Shown one piece after another: positions 25,504-32,537 of a stretch of DNA of 32,537 nt. Numbering within the stretch: the first letter of the stretch is position 1; each line of letters starts with the position of its first letter. The translations under genes were made by a program, and so were the position numbers. The DNA lies in contig MGPS01000010.1 in NCBI GenBank assembly GCA_001797495.1, positions 1,400 to 33,936 of the forward strand, given 5' to 3'. This stretch comes from Deltaproteobacteria bacterium GWC2_42_11. GTDB lineage: Bacteria; Desulfobacterota; GWC2-55-46; UBA9637; GWC2-42-11. The notes below the pieces were generated by a model, which saw only the letters and a list, made by a program, of their open reading frames with translations, searched no databases and was not told where the DNA came from.

Positions 25504-27285
25504 ATGAAACTCTATCTCAAAATTCTAAAATTTGTTGTGCCATACTGGTTTTATCTTGCAGGTGCGATATTATGCATGGCAGTCCTTGCACTTTCAACAG
25601 GCGCAATGGCGTATCTTATTGGTCCAATACTAAGGTTCCTTTTTACAAACGATGGGGGTGAAGTAATAAAAATTATACCGTTCGGCATACTGGATACTGA
25701 CAGGACCAAGATGACAACAGCCATACCTCTCGTGATTGTTGCAGTGGCAGTTATAAAAGGCGTTTCATTTTTTGGGCAGTCCTATTTGATGGGCTATGTT
25801 GGGCAGAGGGTAGTAATGGATATCAGGGAAGTGTTGTACAAGCATATACTGTCCCTTATGGTGCCGTTCTTTACAAAGACCCATACTGGCACACTCATTT
25901 CAAGGGTTACAAACGATGTGAACCAGATACAAAATACTGCTACAGATTCCCTTGCATCACTAATAAGAGAGAGTCTGACTATAGTTGTCCTTGCAGTCAT
26001 TGTTATTAAACAGGATTTTAAACTGGCAGTCGTTGCACTTATTGCCTTCCCATTTGCAATATATCCCATGATACGGTTTAGCAGAAAACTCCGCAAGGTA
26101 AGCACCCAGGGACAGGCAACAATGGGTATAATGACAGCATTACTTCAGGAGGCAATATCCGGTATAAGGATAGTGAAGGCATTCTGCATGGAGTCATATG
26201 AGGAAATTAGGTTTAATAAAGAAAGTAAAAGATTAAACAGACTTCAACTGAAATCAATAAAAGTGAGAGCAATCTCTGTGCCAATGATGGAGATGTTCGG
26301 CATTATTGGCTTTGCTGCCACAATCTGGTACGCATCATACAGGATAAATACAGGCGACCTTGCACCTGAAGGGTTCATATCATTCTTTGCGGCGGTACTT
26401 ATGCTCTATCAGCCGATAAGGTCGCTTAACGGTGTAAACCTTAATATACAAAAGGGGCTTGCTGCTGCCTCAAGGGTTTTTGAAATACTGGACATGCATG
26501 GAGAGGTAAGGGAACGAGATGGTGCTAAAGAATTAAACCGCATAAAAAGCGGCATAGAATTTAAAGAAGCATCTTTTATGTATGGCGATAAATGGGTTCT
26601 GAAAAATGTAAACCTTAAGGTAAGGGCAGGTGAAGTCATTGCAATTGTAGGGACAAGCGGGGGAGGCAAGACAACACTTGTAAACCTTATTCCAAGGTTT
26701 TATGATGTTGTGGACGGAGCGATACTCATAGACGGGATTGATATAAGGGATATAAAACTTAAGTCGCTCAGAGAGAACATTGCCATTGTCTCACAGCATG
26801 TAATACTCTTTAATGATACTGTGAAAAGGAATATTGCATATGGCGATTTTACAAAAACTGATGAGGAGATAGTCGCTGCTGCAAAGGCTGCGAATGCTCA
26901 TAATTTTATAGAAAAGATGCCGCAGGGTTACGATACACTTATTGGTGAAGGGGGTGTAAGGCTTTCAGGCGGCGAAAGGCAGAGACTTTCTATTGCGAGG
27001 GCGATACTGAAGAATGCACCTATTCTTATACTGGACGAGGCAACATCCTCCCTTGATACAGAGTCTGAGATAGAGGTGCAGAAATGCCTCAACAATCTTA
27101 TGCACGGCAGGACAACATTTGTCATTGCCCACAGGCTCTCCACTATAAGGGATGCGGACAGGATAATCGTTATAGCGGGCGGTATGGTGAAAGAAGATGG
27201 AAGACACGAAGAACTTTTGAGATTAAACGGAGAATATTCCCGCATATATGCAATGCAGTTCAGCGGAATTCACGGGGAGGTCTAA
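25504..27285 (+). CDS. msbA: Lipid A export ABC transporter, MsbA type
   Basis: A half-size ABC exporter of 593 aa: a six-helix membrane domain (about 1-320) fused to a nucleotide-binding domain. Walker A GTSGGGKTT begins near 383, the signature LSGGERQR near 486, and Walker B ILILDEATSSLD near 507, followed by the switch His in AHRLSTIRDADRI. MsbA flips core-lipid A across the inner membrane. The position between lpxB and the late lipid A genes supports that role over a generic exporter, though sequence alone does not settle it. The acyltransferase gene starts 2 bases after its stop, behind GGGGAGG. Confidence 0.93.
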   Translation: MKLYLKILKFVVPYWFYLAGAILCMAVLALSTGAMAYLIGPILRFLFTNDGGEVIKIIPFGILDTDRTKMTTAIPLVIVAVAVIKGVSFFGQSYLMGYVGQRVVMDIREVLYKHILSLMVPFFTKTHTGTLISRVTNDVNQIQNTATDSLASLIRESLTIVVLAVIVIKQDFKLAVVALIAFPFAIYPMIRFSRKLRKVSTQGQATMGIMTALLQEAISGIRIVKAFCMESYEEIRFNKESKRLNRLQLKSIKVRAISVPMMEMFGIIGFAATIWYASYRINTGDLAPEGFISFFAAVLMLYQPIRSLNGVNLNIQKGLAAASRVFEILDMHGEVRERDGAKELNRIKSGIEFKEASFMYGDKWVLKNVNLKVRAGEVIAIVGTSGGGKTTLVNLIPRFYDVVDGAILIDGIDIRDIKLKSLRENIAIVSQHVILFNDTVKRNIAYGDFTKTDEEIVAAAKAANAHNFIEKMPQGYDTLIGEGGVRLSGGERQRLSIARAILKNAPILILDEATSSLDTESEIEVQKCLNNLMHGRTTFVIAHRLSTIRDADRIIVIAGGMVKEDGRHEELLRLNGEYSRIYAMQFSGIHGEV

Positions 27286-27286
27286 G

Positions 27287-27945
27287 GTGAAAGATTTTTT
27301 AAACAGGGTTTTGCTGCTCGTTGTCCCGTACATCGGCTATCTTTTTATAAAACTTCTGGAAAAGACCATGAGGATTTCATATATAAACTTTGTGAGCATA
27401 TGGAAAGACTGGCAGGAGGGAAAGAAGTGTATCCTGGCATTCTGGCACGGCAGGCTTTCAATGATGCCCCTTATGTATAGAGGTTATGGAATTACTGTAC
27501 TTGTAAGTCAGCACAGGGATGGTGAACTTATAAGCAGGACTGTAAAGAGGTTCAATATAGAGTCTGTAAGGGGGTCATCTACCAGGGGATGGCTATCCGG
27601 TGTAAAAGGACTCCTTAAGGCAGCAAAAAGCGGTAGAGACCTTGCCATAACACCTGATGGACCAAAGGGTCCGAGGTGCAAGGTGCAGAGCGGGATAATC
27701 AATATTGCAAAGGCTACAGGACTCCCTATAGTACCTGTTGCTTTTTCTGCATCAAAAAAAAAACCTTGAAGAGTTGGGATGCCTTTATAATACCATATCC
27801 TTTTTCAAATGGGGTCTTTATATGCGGTGACCCGATAGCAGTATCTCCTGATTTAACCCCTGAAGAACTTGAAGATAAAAGGCTCTGCCTTGAGAAGATA
27901 TTGACTGATATAAACGAAAGGGCAGATAATTACTGGGTTCAATAA
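27287..27945 (+). pseudogene. DUF374 (LpxJ-like) acyltransferase, frameshifted at a ten-A run
   Basis: Start GTG 27287 has GGGGAGG six bases upstream. The first frame encodes a membrane-anchored acyltransferase: a hydrophobic N terminus, FWHGRLSMMPL (the HxxxxD-like site region), SQHRDGE, and TPDGPKGPRCKVQSG. It stops at 27767-27769, right after A10 at 27754-27763. The missing C-terminal part continues in the next frame (KSWDAFIIPYPFSNGV onward) to 27945. One extra A would join the two into a full DUF374 protein of about 219 aa. LpxJ of Helicobacter and Campylobacter, a Kdo-independent secondary lipid A acyltransferase, belongs to DUF374. The place between msbA and waaA fits such a role. It could be a true mutation, a homopolymer assembly error, or a site rescued by polymerase slippage. 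Confidence 0.8.
27754..27763 (+). repeat. Ten-A homopolymer at the acyltransferase frameshift
   Basis: A run of exactly ten A lies where the reading frame changes. Runs of nine or more A are known sites of RNA polymerase slippage and of replication and sequencing indels. Confidence 0.85.
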
Positions 27946-27954
27946 TATCTCTCC

Positions 27955-29271
27955 ATGATATTCTATTTATATAATATCTTAGTAAACCTGTCTTTTATTA
28001 TCCTCCTGCCATATTTCCTTTTCAAAATAATTTTTGCCGGAAAATACAGGAAAGGGTTATTCGAGAAGTTTGGTTTTATAGATTCTGATAAACTGAGAAA
28101 GACAGGCAAAAAGAGGGTATGGCTTCATGCAGTGTCAGTAGGTGAGACAAAGGCGGTTATACAACTGGTAAGGTTGCTTAAAAAGAAACATCCTGATGCA
28201 GATATAGTATTTTCTACGATGACACTTACAGGAAACATCATTGCCAATGAGAACCTGCTGTCATATGTTACATCGGTTATCTATTTCCCGCTTGACCTCT
28301 TATGGGTTGTTAAAAGGGTTGTGCAAAGAGTGTCGCCGGATATATTTATTGTCGCTGAAAAAGAGATATGGCCCAATATTCTGAATGTCCTGAAGGCAAA
28401 AGGTGTGCCTGTGGTTGTAGTGAACGGGAAAATATCTGACCGTTCGTTCAGGAGGTACCTCTTTTTTTCATTCTTTTTTAAATGTGTTTTTCAAAATGTA
28501 GCATTTTTTTGTGCCCAGACAGAGAGGGACAGGCACAGGGCTGTTGTACTCGGTGTCCCTGCAGAAAGGGTGTGTGTTACAGGTAATTTAAAGTTTGATA
28601 TGGAAATACCTGTGTGGACTTCTCCTGAAAGAGAGGAGATAATGCAGGCACTTGGGATAAGGGATTCAGATATTGTGTTTGTTGCAGGGAGTACACATGA
28701 CGGAGAAGAGGAGATAATACTGCATGTTTTTAGCAGGTTGAAGCGTGAATTACCGGGACTCAAACTCTTGATTGCACCAAGACACCCTGATAGATTTGAA
28801 GAAATTGAGAATTTAATAAAAAGCAAAGGCTTCTCTTTTTTAAAGAAATCCGATACTCATCACTCATCACTCATCACTCATCACTCCTTTGATGTCATAC
28901 TTCTTGATACAATGGGTGAACTCGGAAAGATGTTTGGACTGGCAACTGCCGCATTTGTTGGCGGCAGTCTCGTTAATATCGGCGGACACAATCTTCTAGA
29001 ACCAGTCCTTCACAAAAAACCTGTAATCTTTGGACAATTCATTCAGGACTACCGTGAAATTGCAGATATTCTTATAAAGAGCGAAGGTGGTATAATGGTA
29101 AGGGACAGCAGCGAACTTGAGGGGGTATTAAGGAAAATATTTCTGGATAGGAGACTTGCAAAGGAGAGGGGGGAGGCAGGATATAGGGTAATAGAGGAAA
29201 ACAGGGGTGTAACAAAAAAGTGTCTGGCAATAATAGAGAAATTCCTTAACAAAAATAGCATGTTAGCATGA
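27955..29271 (+). CDS. waaA: 3-deoxy-D-manno-octulosonic acid (Kdo) transferase WaaA
   Basis: Inner-membrane glycosyltransferase (GT30) that adds Kdo to lipid IVA. The 438-residue protein has a membrane anchor (about 1-28) and RVWLHAVSVGETKAV with the conserved acidic active-site region. FSTMTLTGN, the SPDIFIVAEKEIWPN segment, FVAGSTHDGEEE and the C-terminal DTMGELGKMFG...FVGGSLVNIGGHNLLEP follow. Residues 301-311 (THHSSLITHHS) come from 4.7 exact heptamers and form a non-conserved insert in a loop before the DTMGEL motif. There is no clear Shine-Dalgarno; the start lies 9 bases after the acyltransferase remnant. How many Kdo residues it adds cannot be read from sequence. Confidence 0.95.
   Translation: MIFYLYNILVNLSFIILLPYFLFKIIFAGKYRKGLFEKFGFIDSDKLRKTGKKRVWLHAVSVGETKAVIQLVRLLKKKHPDADIVFSTMTLTGNIIANENLLSYVTSVIYFPLDLLWVVKRVVQRVSPDIFIVAEKEIWPNILNVLKAKGVPVVVVNGKISDRSFRRYLFFSFFFKCVFQNVAFFCAQTERDRHRAVVLGVPAERVCVTGNLKFDMEIPVWTSPEREEIMQALGIRDSDIVFVAGSTHDGEEEIILHVFSRLKRELPGLKLLIAPRHPDRFEEIENLIKSKGFSFLKKSDTHHSSLITHHSFDVILLDTMGELGKMFGLATAAFVGGSLVNIGGHNLLEPVLHKKPVIFGQFIQDYREIADILIKSEGGIMVRDSSELEGVLRKIFLDRRLAKERGEAGYRVIEENRGVTKKCLAIIEKFLNKNSMLA
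28855..28887 (+). repeat. Exact heptamer tandem repeat (4.7 units) inside waaA
   Basis: ACTCATC is repeated four times exactly, then a five-base partial unit. It encodes residues 301-311 of WaaA. Gain or loss of one unit would shift the reading frame; three units would keep it. Confidence 0.9.
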
Positions 29272-29283
29272 AATCATAATAAA

Positions 29284-30300
29284 ATGTCTGAATATTTTAA
29301 GAATGTCATTCTCTTCCCATTGTATCTTATATCAATTCTGTATTATATAGGCATCAGGCTCAGGTCATTTCTCTATCATTCAAATATCCTCAAAACAAAT
29401 AAACTTCCGTGCATGGTTATATCCATAGGCAATATAACAGTAGGCGGAAGCGGCAAGACACCCATGACAATATACCTCTGCCGTGTGTTAACAGCAATGG
29501 ACAAAAAGGTTGTTGTCCTAAGCAGGGGATACAAAGGTAAATCAAAGGGCATTAATGTAGTGTCTGACGGGTGTAACATATTTATGACGGCTGATGAGGC
29601 AGGTGATGAGCCTTTTCTTATTGCGAGTAGTCTGAATGGTGTTCCTGTGATAATCAGCAGGGACAGATATTCAGCAGGGCTTTTTGCAATAGAAAAATAT
29701 AAACCCGATGTTATACTCCTTGACGATGGTTTTCAGCACATCAGGCTCAAGCGGGACATAGACATCGTGCTTGTTGATTCAATAAGAGGCTTTGGCAATG
29801 GATACCTCCTGCCGATGGGTATATTGCGTGAGCCTGTTGGCAGTATTAAGCGGGCTCATATTATCTTTATTAAAGGCAATGACATGGAGATAGTTAATAA
29901 AATAAGGGAAAATGGCATAAATGCACCAGTCGGATTTTTTGAATATATACCGCATAAACTTGTGAATATTACAGATGGTACAAGTATTGAGCCGCACAGG
30001 CTGAAAAATAAAAATATTGTTGCATTTGCAGGGATAGCAAACCCTGTTTCGTTTTCTAAAACACTTGAGCAACTAGGCGCTTTGATAAAACATTATATTG
30101 TTTTTTCTGACCACTATCAATATCTAAGCAGAGATATTGACAGGATAATGAAATCTGCAACTGATGCTGATTATGTTATTACAACAGAAAAGGATGCGGT
30201 AAAGATAAAGAACATCCTTGCTGAAAATATGGCAGTATATAAACTTGAGATAGAGGTTAAGGTTCATAATGAGCAGGAGTTTTTGAGATGGATTATATGA
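29284..30300 (+). CDS. lpxK: Tetraacyldisaccharide 4'-kinase LpxK
   Basis: Membrane-bound P-loop kinase that phosphorylates the 4' position of the lipid A disaccharide, giving lipid IVA, the WaaA acceptor. The 338-residue protein has an N-terminal membrane helix (about 8-28). The Walker A variant VGGSGKTP is at 53-60. LSRGYKGKSKG, DEAGDEPFLIA, LLDDGFQHIRLKRD and the C-terminal TTEKDAVKI motif, all characteristic of LpxK, are present. It starts 12 bases after waaA and overlaps the next acyltransferase gene by 13 bases. Confidence 0.96.
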   Translation: MSEYFKNVILFPLYLISILYYIGIRLRSFLYHSNILKTNKLPCMVISIGNITVGGSGKTPMTIYLCRVLTAMDKKVVVLSRGYKGKSKGINVVSDGCNIFMTADEAGDEPFLIASSLNGVPVIISRDRYSAGLFAIEKYKPDVILLDDGFQHIRLKRDIDIVLVDSIRGFGNGYLLPMGILREPVGSIKRAHIIFIKGNDMEIVNKIRENGINAPVGFFEYIPHKLVNITDGTSIEPHRLKNKNIVAFAGIANPVSFSKTLEQLGALIKHYIVFSDHYQYLSRDIDRIMKSATDADYVITTEKDAVKIKNILAENMAVYKLEIEVKVHNEQEFLRWII

Positions 30301-31250
30301 AGGTTAAAAATGCTGTTTCATTCTGGTTCTTAAAATTCATAAGCTGCATTATAAGTTATCTCCCGTTAGTATTCGGAAGGTTTCTCGGCAGACTTGCATT
30401 CTGCATTGATAAAAAACACAGAGACATTGCCTTAAAAAATCTTAATACTGCATTCAGCAGGGGAAAGGATAAGACTGAAATATACAGCATTGCAAAAAAG
30501 GTATTTGAAAACCTTGGAATGAACCTCATAGAGTTCTGCCGTATCCCGCAGTTGAATTCAGAAAATATTGATAAATATGTAACCATTAGGGGCTTTGATA
30601 ATTTTTTAAATGCCCGCAAAAAAAATAAAGGCGTGCTGTTTTTAACAGCGCACTTCGGCAACTGGGAACTAATGGCAGCTGCACATGCTTTGAAAGGTTA
30701 TCCTTTGAATGTAGTTGTAAGAGAACCTGATAATCCTATCTTTGAAAGATTTGTTAAATATGTGAGAACAAGATGCGGAAATAAAATGATGGATAAAAAT
30801 TCACAGATGCGTTCAATACTGAATGTATTAAAAAAAGGTGAGTCTGTAGGCGTGCTTCTTGACCAGAATGTCACATGGGTAGAGGGAGTATTTGCTGACT
30901 TTTTCGGGAAACTCGCTGCAACAAACAAAGGACTTGCACTCCTTGCCATTGGAAGTCAGTCGCCGGTTATCCCTGCATTTATAATAAGGAAAGATTACAA
31001 AACCCATGAACTTATCTTTGGCAAAGAGATACCTGTTCAAATCACAGATGACAAAAGGGCTGACATACTGGTAAATACTGCAAGGTTTACAAAGGTGATA
31101 GAAGATATGATAAGGAAATATCCTGACCAGTGGTTCTGGGTTCACCAGAGATGGAAGTCCAGACCCGAGAATGATCCTAATAAAGGGAAAAAATCAGAGG
31201 CAATGATTTATAGTTCAATCTGTCCATTATCAAGAATAAAAAGATTGTAA
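30288..31250 (+). CDS. Late lipid A acyltransferase, LpxL/HtrB family
   Basis: Inner-membrane enzyme of the LpxL/LpxM/LpxP family, which adds a secondary acyl chain to Kdo-lipid A. The 320-residue protein has a hydrophobic N terminus. The catalytic HxxxxE motif is HFGNWE (122-127), followed by REPDNPIFERFV, GVLLDQN, and the C-terminal YPDQWFWVHQRWKSRP signature. Which position it acylates, and with what chain, cannot be told. AGGAG (30275-30279) stands 8 bases before the ATG inside lpxK. It is the last gene of the operon. Its stop codon overlaps the -35 box of the next gene's promoter. Confidence 0.93.
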   Translation: MDYMKVKNAVSFWFLKFISCIISYLPLVFGRFLGRLAFCIDKKHRDIALKNLNTAFSRGKDKTEIYSIAKKVFENLGMNLIEFCRIPQLNSENIDKYVTIRGFDNFLNARKKNKGVLFLTAHFGNWELMAAAHALKGYPLNVVVREPDNPIFERFVKYVRTRCGNKMMDKNSQMRSILNVLKKGESVGVLLDQNVTWVEGVFADFFGKLAATNKGLALLAIGSQSPVIPAFIIRKDYKTHELIFGKEIPVQITDDKRADILVNTARFTKVIEDMIRKYPDQWFWVHQRWKSRPENDPNKGKKSEAMIYSSICPLSRIKRL

Positions 31251-31273
31251 AACGCCTCCTTACAGCATATAAT
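31245..31273 (+). promoter_or_regulatory. Sigma-70-type promoter of the PAS-GGDEF gene
   Basis: TTGTAA (31245-31250) and a perfect TATAAT (31268-31273) are separated by the ideal 17 nt. The predicted start near 31280 leaves a leader of about 25 nt before the ATG at 31305. The gene therefore seems to be transcribed apart from the lpx operon. Confidence 0.6.
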
Positions 31274-31304
31274 CTGACAACAAATTCTAACCCAAATATT
31301 ATAT

Positions 31305-32537
31305 ATGAACGATTTAAAAGGGTATAAAAATAATAACCTCTGGCTTAAGCCTTTCAAGATTACTGCAATATATCTTTTGGCAGGGATTTTCTGGATTATA
31401 TTTTCAGACCGCATATTACTTGAATTTGGTAAAGACCCTGAAACACTAAATCGGATGCAGACTTATAAGGGTATATTTTTTATTTTTGCATCTGGTTCAA
31501 TACTCTATATTGCTACCTACTATATATCAAATTCTTTCCGTCATTCTATGGAAAGGCTGATAAAGAGCGAGGCAAGTCTTGCGAATTCACAGCGGATTGC
31601 ATGCGTGGGCAACTGGGACTGGGATATTGTGAAAAATGAACTTTACTGGTCTGATGAGATATACCGCATATTTGGCATTGACAGGCATGAATTTGGCGCG
31701 ACATACGAGGCTTTTTTAAATTCTGTGCATCAGGATGACAGGGACTTTGTAAAAAAATCTGTTGATGAGGCATTATATGAAAGAAAGCCGTATGCTATTG
31801 ACCACCGTATAATTCTCCCTGATGGTGCAGAGCGTACAGTCCATGAACATGCAGAGGTAATATTTGATGATAACGGCAAATCTGTCAGAATGAGCGGAAC
31901 AGTCCAGGATATTACTGACCATGCAAGGCTTGAGTTTGAACTTAAAAAACTTTCATCTGTTGTAGAGCAGAGTGCAAATGTAATATTTATTACTGACACA
32001 AATGGAAATATAGGATATATAAACCCCATGTTTGAGCAGGTTACAGGCTGGTCAAAAGAAGAGGTGATAGGGAAAACTCCCTGTATCCTGGCGTCAGGAG
32101 AGACCACCATGGAAGAATATAAGATATTGTGGGATACTATTTTATCAGGGAAAACATGGCGGGGGATATTTAAAAATAAGAAGAAAAATGGTGCTCCATA
32201 CTGGAGTAACAGCGTTATATCCCCTATAATGGACAAGAACGGAAAGATTACGCATTTCTTTACTGTTCAGGAAGATATTACTGAAAAGGTGAATGCAAAA
32301 AAGGTGGTAGAGCACCTTGAATCATACGATGACCTGACTAATTTACTTAACAGGTCGCGGTTTATGCATGTTTTAAGCGAATGGATATACTGCAACACGG
32401 ATAAACAGGGCATTCTCCTGCTGGTTGATATTGACGGATTAAAACTCGTCAATGACAGTTATGGCCATGTCATCGGAGATGAACTCATACGCCGTATGGC
32501 AGGACTCCTTCAAAAAAACAGGTCCCGCATATCATCT
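31305..32537 (+). CDS. Membrane-anchored PAS-PAS-GGDEF signalling protein, 3' end cut off
   Basis: An open frame of 411 codons runs off the right edge of the window. It has two membrane segments (about 18-36 and 60-80) with a short periplasmic loop. The first PAS/PAC unit (about 90-205) includes VGNWDWDI, a PAC strand HRIILPDGAERTV and GTVQDITD. The second PAS/PAC unit (about 212-335) includes FITDTNGNIGYINPMFEQVTG, GAPYWSNSV and VQEDITE. A GGDEF domain then begins: YDDLTNLLNRSRF and VDIDGLKLVNDSYGH. The catalytic GG(D/E)EF loop would lie beyond the window, so diguanylate cyclase activity and any EAL domain cannot be judged. The ATG has no strong Shine-Dalgarno. Confidence 0.88.
   Translation, partial: MNDLKGYKNNNLWLKPFKITAIYLLAGIFWIIFSDRILLEFGKDPETLNRMQTYKGIFFIFASGSILYIATYYISNSFRHSMERLIKSEASLANSQRIACVGNWDWDIVKNELYWSDEIYRIFGIDRHEFGATYEAFLNSVHQDDRDFVKKSVDEALYERKPYAIDHRIILPDGAERTVHEHAEVIFDDNGKSVRMSGTVQDITDHARLEFELKKLSSVVEQSANVIFITDTNGNIGYINPMFEQVTGWSKEEVIGKTPCILASGETTMEEYKILWDTILSGKTWRGIFKNKKKNGAPYWSNSVISPIMDKNGKITHFFTVQEDITEKVNAKKVVEHLESYDDLTNLLNRSRFMHVLSEWIYCNTDKQGILLLVDIDGLKLVNDSYGHVIGDELIRRMAGLLQKNRSRISS

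Noticed and set aside
27676-27945. Separate 89-codon gene after the acyltransferase
   Set aside because: Its first part is a shadow of the acyltransferase frame and the rest is the missing C terminus of that protein; there is no own start signal.
28855-28887. Short CRISPR-like array in waaA
   Set aside because: The units are seven bases with no spacers and lie in frame in a coding loop.

Overview
This window looks like a chromosomal housekeeping stretch from a diderm, LPS-making bacterium with moderately low GC (estimated by eye at roughly 40 percent). The LPS gene order, a sigma-54-type promoter and a PAS/GGDEF protein suggest a Nitrospirota or deltaproteobacterial-type lineage. That placement is an inference; no 16S rRNA or other decisive marker is present. 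Apart from one minus-strand gene, everything reads on the plus strand in tightly packed, often overlapping operons.

Layout. (1) 1-3014: the 3' part of an M50 site-2 protease gene, a small cytochrome-b5-like gene, and a convergent minus-strand Slt-type lytic transglycosylase. (2) 3098-9844: tilS, ftsH, folP, glmM, pdxJ and acpS. (3) 9845-12971: an accessory-looking stretch with wide gaps. It holds lpxC behind a near-perfect sigma-54 promoter, an orphan MEMO-family gene (amrB type), tRNA-Pro(CGG), and three palindromic fold-back elements in the gaps. (4) 12972-21056: lysS, a lolC/E-type permease, a TPR plus double cyclic-nucleotide-binding protein, a fourth fold-back, lolD, an enlarged bamA, and skp. 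(5) 21059-31250: lpxD, fabZ, lpxA, a Gfo/Idh/MocA oxidoreductase, lpxB, an msbA-type exporter, a frameshifted DUF374 (LpxJ-like) acyltransferase, waaA, lpxK and an lpxL-type acyltransferase. (6) 31305-end: the 5' part of a membrane PAS-PAS-GGDEF gene with its own promoter.

Together, parts 3-5 build most of an outer membrane. LpxA, LpxC, LpxD, LpxB, LpxK, WaaA and the late acyltransferases make Kdo-lipid A. MsbA flips it, LolC/E-LolD release lipoproteins, and BamA with Skp fold beta-barrels. The UDP-diacylglucosamine hydrolase step (LpxH, LpxI or LpxG) is not in the window.

The most unusual signals are: the sigma-54 promoter on lpxC; two fold-back repeats whose stems differ yet stay perfectly paired; tandem heptamer repeats at four places, two of them inside waaA and lpxA; a ten-A run at the frameshift of the DUF374 acyltransferase; a TolB/FlgO-like extra domain on BamA; and a likely cNMP sensor between the two Lol genes. 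I did not find a CRISPR array, insertion sequence, phage or obvious defence system.
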